A stretch of DNA of 64,000 bases from Mactra quadrangularis (lineage: Eukaryota; Mollusca; Bivalvia; Venerida; Mactridae), in contig CM046303.1 in assembly GCA_025267735.1 (NCBI GenBank), forward strand, positions 70,162,034 to 70,226,033. The letters run 5' to 3'. Shown here in pieces: positions 22,823 to 33,672 of the stretch. The notes beneath the pieces were generated by a model. The model made no database searches. It worked only from the letters and a program-made list of their open reading frames with translations, and was not told where the DNA came from. Within the stretch, counting starts at the first letter, position 1, and every line of letters begins with the position of its first letter. A program made the translations under genes and the position numbers.

Positions 22823-24608
22823 TGTTAAGCATCATGAAGTTCTTGGAAATACCACGGATTCATTGGTCTTAGTGCAATGTTTTTTTACCTGAGCTATGCA
22901 TGTTTGTCAAGGAGAAAGGAAAGGCCATTGTTGTAGGCATTAACTAGTTCATCAACAGAGGAGCATTCATTTACACTATTTAAAAACTCTGATGTCAAAA
23001 TATCCGTTTTAAACTTATTATCAACTATCGCTTTAATTTTTTGTAAGTTTTTTTCTTACTGGTGATGGTTTTCAAACATTAGAATAAAAAACCAGCGTAG
23101 TGATCGCGATACGAATACAAGTTATTGACTGGAAGTCCATGGTCAGATATTTCTATATTTGATACCGTTGTGTCTATATATCTGGTAATAAGCATATATA
23201 GTATATGGTCACGTGAATCGATTCAGTGACATGTTGTCGCATGCCACACGCTTCCAAAACACTATTGAATTTTGACGTGTTAGTGTTTAACAGATTGTCC
23301 AGATGAAAATTGATATCGCCCATCAAAATAATATGGCTCTCAGCAGTCGTAAAGTTTGCAAGAAATGTTGGCCATTCATCATCGTGAAATGTATTAGTCT
23401 TAAGGTCATTTGTTTGTTTGCAGGAGGCCTATACACCACAGCTTATCATGGAGTAATGTTTTTTATAGTGATGTTGCAGTCCATAACGAAGTAACATTAG
23501 AATAGCGACTGGATGCAAGTACAGTAAGCTTTAGTGGTATCTTGTAAATGGTTGCTACTCAACCACAACAACCTTGGTGTGAAACATGGACAATTTTGTA
23601 TCCAACTGGTAGTAATTCAGCAATACACGCTTTGTCATCCACACCACCGAGCCAAGTTTCTGTCACAGCGATAATTTCAAAATCGTTAGATATGATACAA
23701 TCAGAAAAGGCCAAGGTTTTATTTTTCACTGATCTTGAATTGTGACAACATATTTTAATCTTAGTTTGCCCTTTACACTGGTTCAAATATGATCTTACTC
23801 AAGTTGTCCGGATTAACACTGTTTGTACAAGTTTTGTCTATGTTCAATATTTGTTATAATGGTTAATACACTTCGGGATAATGTTCGAATATTATGAAGG
23901 TGAACTCCATCATTTGTGTCCCATTTTCGATTTTCATTTACACGACCCCCTTCAGTACCCCTATATTGTTGTAGTACGTCTAGCTGTTTCAATGTTTTTA
24001 CTACACATGGATCAAGTTTTGGTGGTAATAGTTGCCTTATATTGTATAGACTGCACCTATTATATTGGATAATCACTGGTAAACACTCATCATCTTTACC
24101 TGCCTGAGTAATATTATACGCATTTTTGAAACTTCAATTGAAATATAAGTTCATAAACTCCAAATTTCCACAAAACTGCAAACTGATTCCACACAAAAAG
24201 TATAAATATCCAAACATGACACAATTATTGACACTCATGACAAATTTCACAAAAATCTTTCAATTTCGTAGTTATTCTATACAAAAAGCTACAATGACTT
24301 CAAAAAACCTTATATTTAGTAAATTATCGAAGTCTTACTTATCGAACGTATATATAGTTGACTTCTGTATTCAGAATGAGGCTTGTGTGTTAAAGTCTAG
24401 AATGTAATGATCCAATAATTAAAACCCGATCTAAAATTTTACACTCGCATACTCGCTAATTTAGATCTGGCCTTTTCCAAACGAAGGTCACGTTCAGGTG
24501 ACCTTTCTCATCATAATATTCATGACGAAATTGTTATGATACGTAACTTGTTTACATCGTCTACGTCACGCAATTTGAAATGAGCCGCCCAATCGCAGAC
24601 TGTGAATT

Positions 24609-24665
24609 CGGCGCGATGTGACCTTTCTGTGTTGGTGCGCCGTAAAACCCAAACAAACAAACAAA
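24609..24665 (+). mobile_element. SINE tail fragment, plus orientation
   Basis: ggcgcgatgtgacctttc, then gttggtgcgccgtaaaaccc, then (CAAA)n. It is the same dispersed unit as the minus-strand copy at 1043-1096. Confidence 0.65.
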
Positions 24666-25038
24666 GCAGACTGTGAATAATACTGCTGTATGTTAGCTAA
24701 GCATGCAAACCTTGGTCTAAAAATAGAAATTACGAAATCAAAATGTGTTTAATAGTGTTTTCGTCTAGATGAAAGCTACGCATTGATTGGTCGATACTAA
24801 GTTCATCTCGACATGACCTTCCACGGAGAAAGTAGAGAGCCTGTACGACAACGCTCTACAGGATATCTGTTTACGGAGAGTGGTAATGATCAGTAAATAT
24901 ATATGTTAACTCATGTGATTGTGAATCTGGAGATCGCCCATTGGTTTAAATTCAAGGCAGGACCTATACATATCTCTGTGGGATTCTCTAATGATATGTT
25001 GCAAACATCTGTATCAAGTACAGTAGGACAGATGTCAA

Positions 25039-25071
25039 TGAAATCAGTATAGACCGTCTATACAGATTTCA
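25039..25071. repeat. 33-bp near-perfect palindrome
   Basis: It begins tgaaatc-gtatagac and returns as gtctatac-gatttca with three unpaired positions. A partial third copy of one arm (gaaatctgtatagact) follows at about 25097. It could be a hairpin or a small fold-back element remnant. Confidence 0.75.
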
Positions 25072-25549
25072 ATATATTTTCCTTGTTGAAATCTTGTTGA
25101 AATCTGTATAGACTGCTGAAAGTCACATCCAATACTAAATGTTGCGATTGCCCTGACGCATTAATGTCGCACTTGGTAGGATGACTTAACAAATCACAAT
25201 TATTACATAGAACAGATATGGCAAGGTCATTTGTCTTCATTTGATAAGCAAGCTCCGGATTTATTTATCAAGTTGTAATTGCTCATACATTTATCTATTA
25301 TTTTACTTGACTGGTGCAAATCCAATTTATCTTCCATCTCTAAGCGTCAATTCTCTTTTACTCTGCAAGTGTGCTGACGTCACGTCATTTGACAAGTAAG
25401 GCCGCGCTTTACACAGAAAAAGATAAAAAATAAGCATAAGTTAGGCAAGGATAAATGAAGTACTAAACAACTTAAAACAAGGTTATTTGGTATTATCGAA
25501 ATTAATGGGAATTATTAATAAAGAAATTGTTGATGAAACGGCACCATAG

Positions 25550-26738
25550 TGTGACGAGCATGGATCCGGATGTCCAGGTTTTAGAACTATCCAGAGTGAT
25601 GTCATTTAATCTTAGTCATTGAACGCAATTATAGTCCGAGTTGTGGGACGCTTATTGGCTGTAGTAGAGCCGACTAGTATATAAGCAGAGAAATTCTATT
25701 ATTCTGGCAGATCGTGTCTTGCTCTCAAAGTGTTAACATCGGTAAAATAAAAGGTAAAAATAATTATTATTTATTTTCTGCCATCTTAGTAACCTGCACA
25801 GAGCATTGCGTTCTGTTGTAGTTGTGAAAAGTGACAGATAATAGAATAGTATTTCGTTCTCTTAGTACGACCGCTTGGAGCATTGCGTTCCAATGCATAG
25901 GAAAAGGAGCGACGTATAGTGTATACCTTGTTGAATAAATATATATATAGTATACAGAGAGCTGGTGTTCAGATTAGTATAGCACAGGTGATTGGTTTAT
26001 CGTATTCCTAGTACGATCTCTTAGAGCAATACGTTCCCGAGGATACGAAAAGGGACGAGACTATCACTTGGTGCGTCTTTGGTTTTATGTACATATCATA
26101 TTGATAAGCTGGTAACACTGTTGAGCTAGTTTGGAAGTTATGGATATTTTATGTTGAAGAACCAGCAATAGAGATTGGCTTGATGATATCGTTTGATTAT
26201 TTTATGACAAACTTGTGATAGCCGGTGAACGTCTTACAACTCCATCCACTCTGTGTATAAATTATCCTGGTCTTAATTATATGTAATAGTTCAGCGATAG
26301 AGATTATCCACTCTTGTCGCTCGTTTACTTACTATACATAAATACGAGATTATAAGTATCGTAGCTCGGTCACTATCACTATCCTGTCCTATGAATAATA
26401 CATGCCTTTTCCCTTTGTAATATACTAGCTTAAATTTAATAGCTGTGGTCTGGTTGATCGCCCATCCATTTATTGTTCAATATGAGCTGGAAGCCCGTCT
26501 TTCTTTGTTGAATAAACCTTTTTCAGTTAATATTGATAACCTAACATTTGTACATAGTTGATAATTTCATAGTGTTTAATGTTATGCCATAATTGGTTTT
26601 CACATTTTGTAAATATATATTTCATCATTATTTTATGAATCATTAAGCTAAGTAGCTTGAGGAAAATATATTATATCTTGAAAACTGTTTATTGTATATA
26701 GACCATTTCTGTACGTCTAGTAGCCGGTGCACGTTACA
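25550..26738 (+). mobile_element. Candidate solo LTR with TATA promoter
   Basis: It begins TGTGACGAGC and ends CGTTACA, short inverted TG..CA ends, with flanks atag and ctag (3 of 4 match). A TATATAAG box at about 25678 lies within the first 130 bp, as in an LTR U3. AATAAA signals occur near 25935 and 26510. It contains two diverged copies of a module with tagtacga, gagca(t/a)tgcgttc and gaaaaggagcgac. There is no second LTR or coding sequence in the neighbourhood. Confidence 0.4.
25677..25684 (+). promoter_or_regulatory. TATA box
   Basis: TATATAAG sits within gactagtatataagcagag, followed about 30 bp later by a possible start region (attctggcagatcgtgtc). It probably belongs to the candidate LTR. 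Confidence 0.45.
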
Positions 26739-27181
26739 CTAGTGTTTACAAAGATGAGTTTTGTCGATAAAATGAATGCGTGATTATTTGGTAAAGAAAA
26801 GAGTGCGTTCATAATGCAAATACTTATACTTATATCGTTATGCAGTTTTGTATCAAATTTAATGAATTTATAAAAATTAGTTTATCGTTTTGTATACTTA
26901 AAGGGATTAGTGGGCAAAATTTCCATTCCCAATTTTCCTGGTTCTGCATTATATTCTTATAATTGTGATTTAAACAGACAAACTGATATATTACTTGGCA
27001 GAATATTTCTATATTTTCTCTTTATATTTTAGCGTTTCCTTACTAGACCCACGTGGGTCAGGTTAGCTTAAAATAGACTAGTGTTAAAATATGCATTTAC
27101 TGATGAAAAGATACTAGGGCTTGTTATTGTGCAACATTAGTATAATTCTATTGATTAATATTATTATTAATTAATAATATT
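26739..27181. other. Unique AT-rich stretch before the satellite
   Basis: No gene was seen. An AT-only palindromic run (attaatattattattaatta and following) abuts the first satellite unit. Confidence 0.5.
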
Positions 27182-29235
27182 CTGGCGCACCTCGGTATGC
27201 GAATGTGATTTTTTGCAGTTAGGTTGCTAACCATCTAGGGCACGTGAAAAACGTGTTTAAACACCAAACCCACCACGTTTAGGTACCGAGAATACCCGTG
27301 CAAATCTCGGGACACCAGGATGAGGGGCGACTTTGGGGCTCTGTAGCCACTGCGCATTTCACTGCGCAGGTATGATTTTTGTGTAAATAGGTGGCTAACT
27401 ACGTAGGGCATCGGAAAAATGTGTTTAAACAAGTAAGTAACTACATTCAGGTACCAAAAAACGCGTGCAAACCTCGGGACACCAGGATGAGGGGCCTATT
27501 TTTGCTGTTCTATAGCCCTATATAGTCATATTGCACGGTATACTTTGCGGCTCTGTTGCCATGGCGCACCTCGGTGTGCCAATGTGATTTTTTGCAGTTA
27601 GGTTGCTAACCATCTAGGGCACCTAAAACGTGTTTAAACACCAAACCCACCACGTTTAGGTACCGAGAATACCAGTGAAAATCTCGAGACACCAGGATGA
27701 GGGGCGACTTTGGGGCTCTGTAGCCACTGCGCATCTTACTGCGCAGGTATGATTTTTGTGTAAATAGGTTGCTAACTACGTAGGGCATCGGGAAAATGTG
27801 TTTAAACAAGTAAGTAACTACATTCAGGTACCAAAAAACGCGTGCAAACCTCGGGACACCAGGATGAGGGGCCTATTTTTGCTGTTCTATAGCCCTATAT
27901 AGCCATATTGCACGGTATACTTTGCGGCTCTGTTGCCATGGCGCACCTGGACGTGCGAATGTGATTTTCTGCAGTTAGGTTGCTAACCATCTAGGGCACC
28001 TGAAAAACGTGTTTAAACACCAAACCCACCACGTTTAGGTACCGAGAATACCCGTGCAAATCTCTGGACACCAGGATGAGGGGCGACTTTGGGTCTCTGT
28101 AGCCACTGCGCATCTCACTGCGCAGGTATGATTTTTGTGTAAATAGGTTGCTAACTACGTAGGGCATCGGGAAAATGTGTTTAAACAAGTAAGTAACTAC
28201 ATTCAGGTACCAAAAAACGCGTGCAAACCTCGGGACACCAGGATGAGGGGTCTATTTTTGCTGTTCCATAGCCCTATATAGCCATATTGCACGGTATATT
28301 TTGCGGCTCCGTTGCCATAGCGCACCTCGGTGTGCGAATGTGATTTTTTGCAGTTAGGTTGCTAACCATCTAGGGCACCTGAAAAACGTGTTTAAACACC
28401 AAACCCACCACGTTTAGGTACCGAGAATACCCGTGCGAATCTCGGGACACCAGGATGAGGGGCGACTTTGGGGCTCTGTAGCCACTGCGCATCTCACTGC
28501 GCAGGTATGATTTTTGTGTAAATAGGTTGCTAACTACATAGGGCATCGGGAAAATGTGTTTAAACAAGTAAGTAACTACATTCAGGTACCAAAAAACGCG
28601 TGCAAACCTCGGGACACCAGGATGAGGGGCCTATTTTTGCTGTTCTATAGCCCTATATAGCCATATTGCACGGTATACTTTGCGGCTCTGTTGCCATGGC
28701 GCACCTCGGTGTACGAATGTAATTTTTGCAGTTAGGTTGCTAACCATCTAGGGCGCCTGAAAAACGTGTTTAAACACCAAACCCACCACGTTTAGGTACC
28801 GAGAATACCCGTGCAAATCTCGGGACACCAGGATGAGGGGCGACTTTTGGGCTCTGTAGCCACTGCGCATCTCACTGCGCAGGTATGATTTTTGTGTAAA
28901 TAGGTTGCTAACTACGTAGGGCATCGGGAAAATGTGTTTAAACAAGTAAGTAACTACATTCAGGTACCAAAAAACGCGTGCAAACCTCGGGACACCAGGA
29001 TGAGGGGCCTATTTTTGCTGTTCTATAGCCCTATATAGCCATATTGCACGGTATAATTTGCGGCTCTGTTGCCATGGCGCACCTCGGTGTGCGAATGTGA
29101 TTTTTTGCAGTTAGGTTGCTAACCATCTAGGGCACCTTAAAAACGTGTTTAAACACCAAACCCACCACGTTTAGGTACCGAGAATACCCGTGCAAATCTC
29201 GGGACACCAGGAGGAGGGGCGACTTTGGGGCTCTG
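27182..29235. repeat. 379-bp satellite, left block (about 5.4 units)
   Basis: Each 379-bp unit has two related halves starting ggttgctaac: half A of about 166 bp and half B of about 213 bp. Both share tagggcat/tagggcac, gtgtttaaaca, ggtacc, cgtgcaaa and cgggacaccaggatgagggg. Half A also has the hairpin CTGCGCA-tctcac-TGCGCAG. The repeated 65-residue minus frames (MFKHIFPMPYVVSNLF and following) are by-products of the unit. The block stops mid-unit where the LTR element inserted. Confidence 0.97.
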
Positions 29236-30039
29236 TGTAACATAACCCCTGTTAGCATGTGTTTATTTATTTACAACAAAAATGTTCCAACTTCAAATAT
29301 TTAATAAACTTTTAAATTATCGTGACCGTATAGTTTTACATATTTTATAAAGTTAAAACTTTCCAAAGTTTTACAATTTAAATTATATTAAATTCATTAT
29401 TTAATTTTAACAACTATCAAGCGTACTTAAGTGCTTCTTCAAGCACAACAACCCAACAACACCCAACAACACTCAACAACAACTCACAACACTTAACAAC
29501 ACCCAACAACATCTCACAACACTTCCCTTACGAATGGTGTTCCCTGGTTTTATGGACAATGTTGAATTGATGCGACAAGTAGGCGTTGCCTAAATAGACT
29601 AATGAAATTAATTTTAACATCTCATTCTAACCAATCAGTATAACTTTGACAAAACATGCTTTTGGAGAGTTCGAAGGAAACTCCTGTCAACGTGGTATTT
29701 TACCATGCCAATATTTAATATATCTGTTAACACCAAATGTCACTTTTTGATATAATGTACTTAAAAATATCGCTGCCACGTTTGCCAACACTTGTCAAAA
29801 CAACAACGACATTTAAATTATTATTTAACAAACATGTCACCAACATCCGTGAGATCAAGAGGTTATTGATGTGTTTCAGTGCCAAATGTAAATAATCATG
29901 TATGTACGTTTTAATTCAGTCAATTTTGAAACTTATACTTGTCTCAACATTCCAACATTTCCATGTTTAATGAATTTGAATATAATCATTTAAATCAAAA
30001 TTATAAATCAAAGTACATGTATGAGGCCACTATGTTACA
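29236..30039 (-). repeat. 3' LTR
   Basis: 804 bp, with TGTAACATA / TATGTTACA inverted ends. It contains a run of caacaaccc/caacaacac repeats near 29447-29525, where it has one extra 10-bp copy relative to the other LTR. Confidence 0.93.
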
Positions 30040-30055
30040 CACCTCCCCCATTTAA
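30040..30055 (-). promoter_or_regulatory. Polypurine tract
   Basis: The minus strand reads aaatgggggaggtg directly before the LTR start. It is the expected plus-strand primer for reverse transcription and confirms the minus orientation. Confidence 0.75.
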
Positions 30056-30183
30056 AAAAATTAAACTATTTAATTTTCACTTTAGTCTTATTTAAATTTT
30101 ATAAAATTTATTAACATAGTGTCCTCATTAAAAACAAAATCAAAACAAAAACGTAATATAATATCAAACATCTTAATACGTAC

Positions 30184-30437
30184 GAGGTAACAACCTCAAA
30201 TGTCACTAAAATAAATTGTCATTTAGGTAACAACCCTTTTATATTGTCCTATGGGTAACAACCCTGATAATTTTATCTCACAATTAAAATAAGTGTTTAC
30301 TGTCTTTTGGGTAACAACCCTATTTATATCGTCCCACGGGTAACAACCCTTATTGTTAATATAAAGTTTAAACTGTTCTTTGGGTAACAACCTTAACAAC
30401 AAAAACATAAAACTTTAATATTATGGGTAATAACCCT
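30184..30437 (-). ncRNA. Array of seven short hairpins in the 3' untranslated region
   Basis: The motif gggtaacaaccc, or a close variant, occurs at 30184, 30225, 30253, 30309, 30338, 30382 and 30425. In RNA sense it is a GGGU-UGUU-ACCC stem-loop. The copy at 30184 is gaggtaacaacctc, where both arms change together, keeping the pairing. The repeats fall in different reading frames of the local 61-residue frame, so they are not protein-driven. This suggests a structured RNA element. The function is unknown. Confidence 0.55.
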
Positions 30438-30473
30438 AATGTCATAATAAAAAAAATAAAATAAACATGAAAC

Positions 30474-30523
30474 ATGCACACTTTTTAATAGAATGCACAC
30501 TTTTTAATAGCATGCACCCTCAC
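30474..30523. repeat. Short direct repeat
   Basis: Two tandem copies of about 23 bp, gcacactttttaatag with aatgcac, lie downstream of the acidic ORF. Confidence 0.7.
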
Positions 30524-30580
30524 AAAAACAATATCCAAATCAAACATGTACACTAAACATTATATGTTTTATTGAATGTC

Positions 30581-30958
30581 TCACTTCGGTATTCTGTGTT
30601 CTCTGTAGTACTGTTGCATTGGTTTAACGTCATCATGGTTATCATCAGTATGGTTATCATCATTATGGTTATCATCATTATGGATATCATTATTTTGATT
30701 ATTGTCAGTTAAATCATTAAGGTAAAATTCGTCATTGTAATAATTTGGTTCTAAGGTAGCAACCAATTGATCATTCTCATAAACATAAATCGTTTCATCA
30801 ATTTCATTTTCTTGTAAGGAAGTAACCAATTTGTTGCCTTCATTTTTGTAAATATATATATCATTTTCTTCTAATATTTCGTCATCCGTATGGATGTCAT
30901 TTTCTTCTTCACTCATTCCTAATTTTAGAAATGTTTCGAAACTCATTTCATTCTGCAT
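30581..30958 (-). CDS. Acidic accessory protein of the LTR element
   Basis: A 125-residue frame after an acceptor (ttaaattgcag) that is in phase with the leader ATG-GAG. A start at its own ATG (30958) is also possible. It is rich in Asp, Glu and Asn, with a C-terminal run of D-D-N-H repeats (four near copies) before a basic tail ending HRIPK. There is no signal peptide or membrane segment. Nothing in known families is recognised. It lies downstream of env, where retroviral accessory genes often sit. It could be a regulatory or nucleic-acid-mimicking protein, but that is a guess. Confidence 0.6.
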   Translation of the reverse strand: MQNEMSFETFLKLGMSEEENDIHTDDEILEENDIYIYKNEGNKLVTSLQENEIDETIYVYENDQLVATLEPNYYNDEFYLNDLTDNNQNNDIHNDDNHNDDNHTDDNHDDVKPMQQYYREHRIPK

Positions 30959-30990
30959 CTGCAATTTAATAGAATGTTTTATGATTATTT

Positions 30991-31168
30991 TCACCTTGAG
31001 ATTATTTTAAGAATAGTCTCATAGGACTTTTTTTTAATATGTATCTTCACCTAGAGATCACTTTAAGAGTTATCTCGAGGACTTTTATATATATAATTAA
31101 AAAGATTATTAATCAAATTATCTTCACCTGTATCGAGATAGTTTTGAGAACACATCTCACAGGACTTT
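30991..31168 (-). ncRNA. Three tandem covarying hairpins with splice-donor-like ends
   Basis: Three copies (about 30991-31032, 31045-31086 and 31122-31168) share cacct and aggactttt borders around a stem-loop. The inner stems differ but stay paired: tatt/aata, act/agt and gtt/aac around a ttaag or ttgag loop, with gagat/atctc outside. On the minus strand each ends in AG-GTGAA, a weak 5' splice site. They lie between the env stop and the acidic ORF. They are probably structured RNA, perhaps controlling splicing or packaging. Confidence 0.5.
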
Positions 31169-31173
31169 TAAAC

Positions 31174-33159
31174 CTAATTAAAATTCTGGAATATCGTCTC
31201 AATTCGTTTGTCTTTGTCTGTCTTTCTTTGCATTTGTATTTCGTCTGTCATTATGACTTTTTGGACATCGTCTGTATACATACTTGTACTTGGAGTTGGA
31301 GTATTCTTGTCATCAGTAATCCTATCATTGCAACATTTAGCCAACTTTCTAAGTCTTAATTTCATATTTTTATTCCTAATGCAATAAAAACTAATCATAC
31401 CCAAAATCAAAAAACAACAGACTATAAGTGTTGAATAATTTAAAAATGACAAAGTTGACAATTCATCAACTTTGATCTTTTTATTGTTCTTAACGTGTGA
31501 AATAAATGAAGACATCGGAATTTCCTTTAAATGACTCAAAGATTCAGGTAATGTCAATTTTGTCATGTTTGGGAAACTTTCTGTAAAGTTACGCCATAAC
31601 CTTATTTTGGATATTTCGTAAGTCGACATAAAAGTATCATATGTGTTACGTCCGTCATATGTCATTCTCGTTTCGTCATGTGAAATTAATTGTAAGTAGT
31701 CATTTGATGCTTTACAACCTATCCCTAACGTAATAACATCAATGGGCGGATTAATCACAGCGGAAGTAACATTGTTTTTGCATACAATTGTAAACTTCAA
31801 GGGGGTTTTAATGCCAATAACCCATGTTTCAGAATGCAGATATTTCGCATACGGTAATTTTGTGTCTAGAATAACATTACTACTACAAAACGATGCAATG
31901 CTTTCGAAATGTGACAAGAACAACGAGACCACACATGATTTACTCAAATTCACTGGGTATATAACCCTTTTTATATTACAGTATCTCAATCTTACATCAT
32001 TACATTTTATAAATTCTTCCATTGAAATCAAAGAATATTTTGTTCTCATTTTATCGATGATGAACGCCTCACTATCAAGTTGATATTGAGCAACCATATT
32101 TAATTTCTTTGTATCTATTAAAGGTACGTTTCTTAATGGTAATGGTAAATTTATTATCTTATATAATTCATAACTTTCCCGAACATCAATCAAAGAAATT
32201 GGTAATATTATCAATATATTATCGTTGTCAAGGTATGCTGTACATTTTAATGTATCATAAAAATACCAAATATCCGTTATTGGATCAGCTGGTAATTTAG
32301 CCGTATCAGGTAATTTATATTGAATATCAACCAGTAATTTTCTCAACTCATTGGGTGAAATAGTTAATGGAGTTAGATTATGTATTGACAACATACTAAT
32401 TTCATTCTTTAAATTAGTTAAGTAAAATAATGCGTCTTGACTTGCTTGTTTTATTTCTTCTAAGATTAATTTAAATTGTAAGAATGTACTCAAAAATTGT
32501 TCCAAATCAGTTATTTCTTTCATAAGTGTTTCTTTAATTTCACTTATTTTTGTATCAAGCTTTTGGACGGAAATTATTAAATCCATAATAGCTCTTCTAT
32601 TTTCGGAAATTTGTATTCTTGATAAGTTTAGTAAAGTTATACTTTCTTTTAAATCATGTATAATATTATCTTGATTATCTGCTAATATTTCAATATTTTT
32701 ATTTATGTTCTCTAAATCAGTTTCGGAAACTGTTCCAAACAATAGTGATGATAATTTACCTATTATTGGTATTAATGATCGTTTAGCTCGTTTTGATTTA
32801 TTGTTTGTAACTGTGTATTCATCGAAACTCATTCTAATACTATTTAGTGTATTGTTTATCATATGAACTTCTTTATTTAGGCTATCTAAAGTATAAACAA
32901 ACCCTATGTTATCATTTTTACGATAATGATCAGAAATAGTTTTCAATATTTTGTCTGTACTACGTAAATCATCCTCAACTTTGTTCAAGAACAAATCATA
33001 TGGTTTTAAATTGTGCATAAAAGTAATCAACCATTTGGAATCACTAATTGAAATGTCATTAACTTTATCGAAAACAACATTCTCTCTCACTATAATTGGA
33101 TATGTATGGCTAATGCAAACAATAAACAAGATGCTTCTGAATAACATCTTCGTATTTAT
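31174..33159 (-). CDS. env: Envelope fusion glycoprotein, baculovirus-F/errantivirus Env type
   Basis: A predicted type I membrane fusion protein. The open frame is 665 codons from 33171; if spliced, coding starts at 33159 after the acceptor gtgtattttcag. It shows a signal peptide (LFRSILFIVCISHTYP), a furin site ending RAKR at about residue 131 followed by a hydrophobic fusion-peptide-like stretch (SLIPIIGKLSSLLFG), then a long helical region with heptad-like leucines. After that come a Cys-rich ectodomain with several N-glycosylation sites, one membrane segment at about residues 578-598, and a basic cytoplasmic tail of about 65 residues. Size and layout match the F protein family of baculoviruses and insect errantiviruses. 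The frame is uninterrupted. Whether it is expressed or infectious is unknown. Confidence 0.85.
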   Translation of the reverse strand: MNTKMLFRSILFIVCISHTYPIIVRENVVFDKVNDISISDSKWLITFMHNLKPYDLFLNKVEDDLRSTDKILKTISDHYRKNDNIGFVYTLDSLNKEVHMINNTLNSIRMSFDEYTVTNNKSKRAKRSLIPIIGKLSSLLFGTVSETDLENINKNIEILADNQDNIIHDLKESITLLNLSRIQISENRRAIMDLIISVQKLDTKISEIKETLMKEITDLEQFLSTFLQFKLILEEIKQASQDALFYLTNLKNEISMLSIHNLTPLTISPNELRKLLVDIQYKLPDTAKLPADPITDIWYFYDTLKCTAYLDNDNILIILPISLIDVRESYELYKIINLPLPLRNVPLIDTKKLNMVAQYQLDSEAFIIDKMRTKYSLISMEEFIKCNDVRLRYCNIKRVIYPVNLSKSCVVSLFLSHFESIASFCSSNVILDTKLPYAKYLHSETWVIGIKTPLKFTIVCKNNVTSAVINPPIDVITLGIGCKASNDYLQLISHDETRMTYDGRNTYDTFMSTYEISKIRLWRNFTESFPNMTKLTLPESLSHLKEIPMSSFISHVKNNKKIKVDELSTLSFLNYSTLIVCCFLILGMISFYCIRNKNMKLRLRKLAKCCNDRITDDKNTPTPSTSMYTDDVQKVIMTDEIQMQRKTDKDKRIETIFQNFN

Positions 33160-33444
33160 CTGAAAATACACATATATTCACACTTTTAAGTAACATACTA
33201 ACACTCTCACACAATATAATAAACATATGAATAATGCGGTTATATTTTAAGTATATCAATGATTCATGCGATTACATATTTAGATGATTTTACTATTATT
33301 TACATCTGAATAGGTCTCAACCCATTCAATCATAATGAAAACAACGTGACACACACGTTACAGTTAACATACGTTAACTCATATTTTAGAACCTTATTTT
33401 AAATCTTATTTTCACTTAGCAATGTTCACATAAAATAAAACGAA

Positions 33445-33666
33445 CTACATCAGTTCAGCAAAAGTTTTTAACAGTGATAACATCTTCCCACTTCTTGTAT
33501 CATCGCTCATTCTTTCTTTCACACTATTCTTTCTCTCTCGTTTACTTATCTTTCTCACACATTCTCTCTTAAGCGATTTTATTGTCGAAATGCCACAAGG
33601 TACACTAACCTTATTTATTGACATTTCTACCGGCGTAACAACGCCACTTGATTCGCAAGAATCATT
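33445..33666 (-). CDS. Small basic protein reached by alternative splicing (Rev-like layout)
   Basis: A 73-residue frame directly after the acceptor attattgcag, in phase with the leader exon's ATG-GAG. The N-terminal third is polar. The middle is strongly basic (KSLKRECVRKISKRERK, then NSVKERM), resembling an arginine/lysine-rich RNA-binding or nuclear-import motif. The C-terminus is leucine-rich (MLSLLKTFAEL), roughly like a nuclear export signal but with non-canonical last spacing. A basic motif followed by a leucine-rich end is the layout of lentiviral Rev and deltaretroviral Rex. No sequence homology is claimed. It could be a chance ORF. Confidence 0.5.
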   Translation of the reverse strand, partial: NDSCESSGVVTPVEMSINKVSVPCGISTIKSLKRECVRKISKRERKNSVKERMSDDTRSGKMLSLLKTFAELM

Positions 33667-33672
33667 CTGCAA

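Larger units (their letters stand above)
19850..24100 (-). pseudogene. Decayed non-LTR retrotransposon (Jockey/L2/CR1 group), minus strand
   Basis: It copies itself by target-primed reverse transcription. Minus-strand fragments appear in the expected order. First is an N-terminal region (24076-23813). Next is the endonuclease start, with CCHNSRSVKNK and VTETWLGG at 23786-23559 and GDINFHLDN near 23300. Then come a linker (22604-22416) and reverse transcriptase, with YRPVSNLPF (21658-21440) and LDLSAAFDTIDH (21364-21113). The normally YADD-type catalytic box is degraded to YTDYSQLY (21116-20919). Last is the C-terminal LDYCNSLLYG and LHWLPVHIR (20669-20457). Frameshifts and stops separate the blocks. 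The 3' end is a (TAA)n run at 19850-19905. It is inactive. Confidence 0.9.
24110..25549. other. Gene-free stretch with a SINE tail and a palindrome
   Basis: Mostly AT-rich. It holds the SINE tail at 24609-24665 and the palindrome at 25039-25071. Short frames here are not protein-like. Confidence 0.5.

Noticed and set aside
31742..32083. Plus-strand ORF of 113 residues inside env
   Set aside because: It is antisense to a continuous envelope frame with clear domain structure, so it is a shadow.
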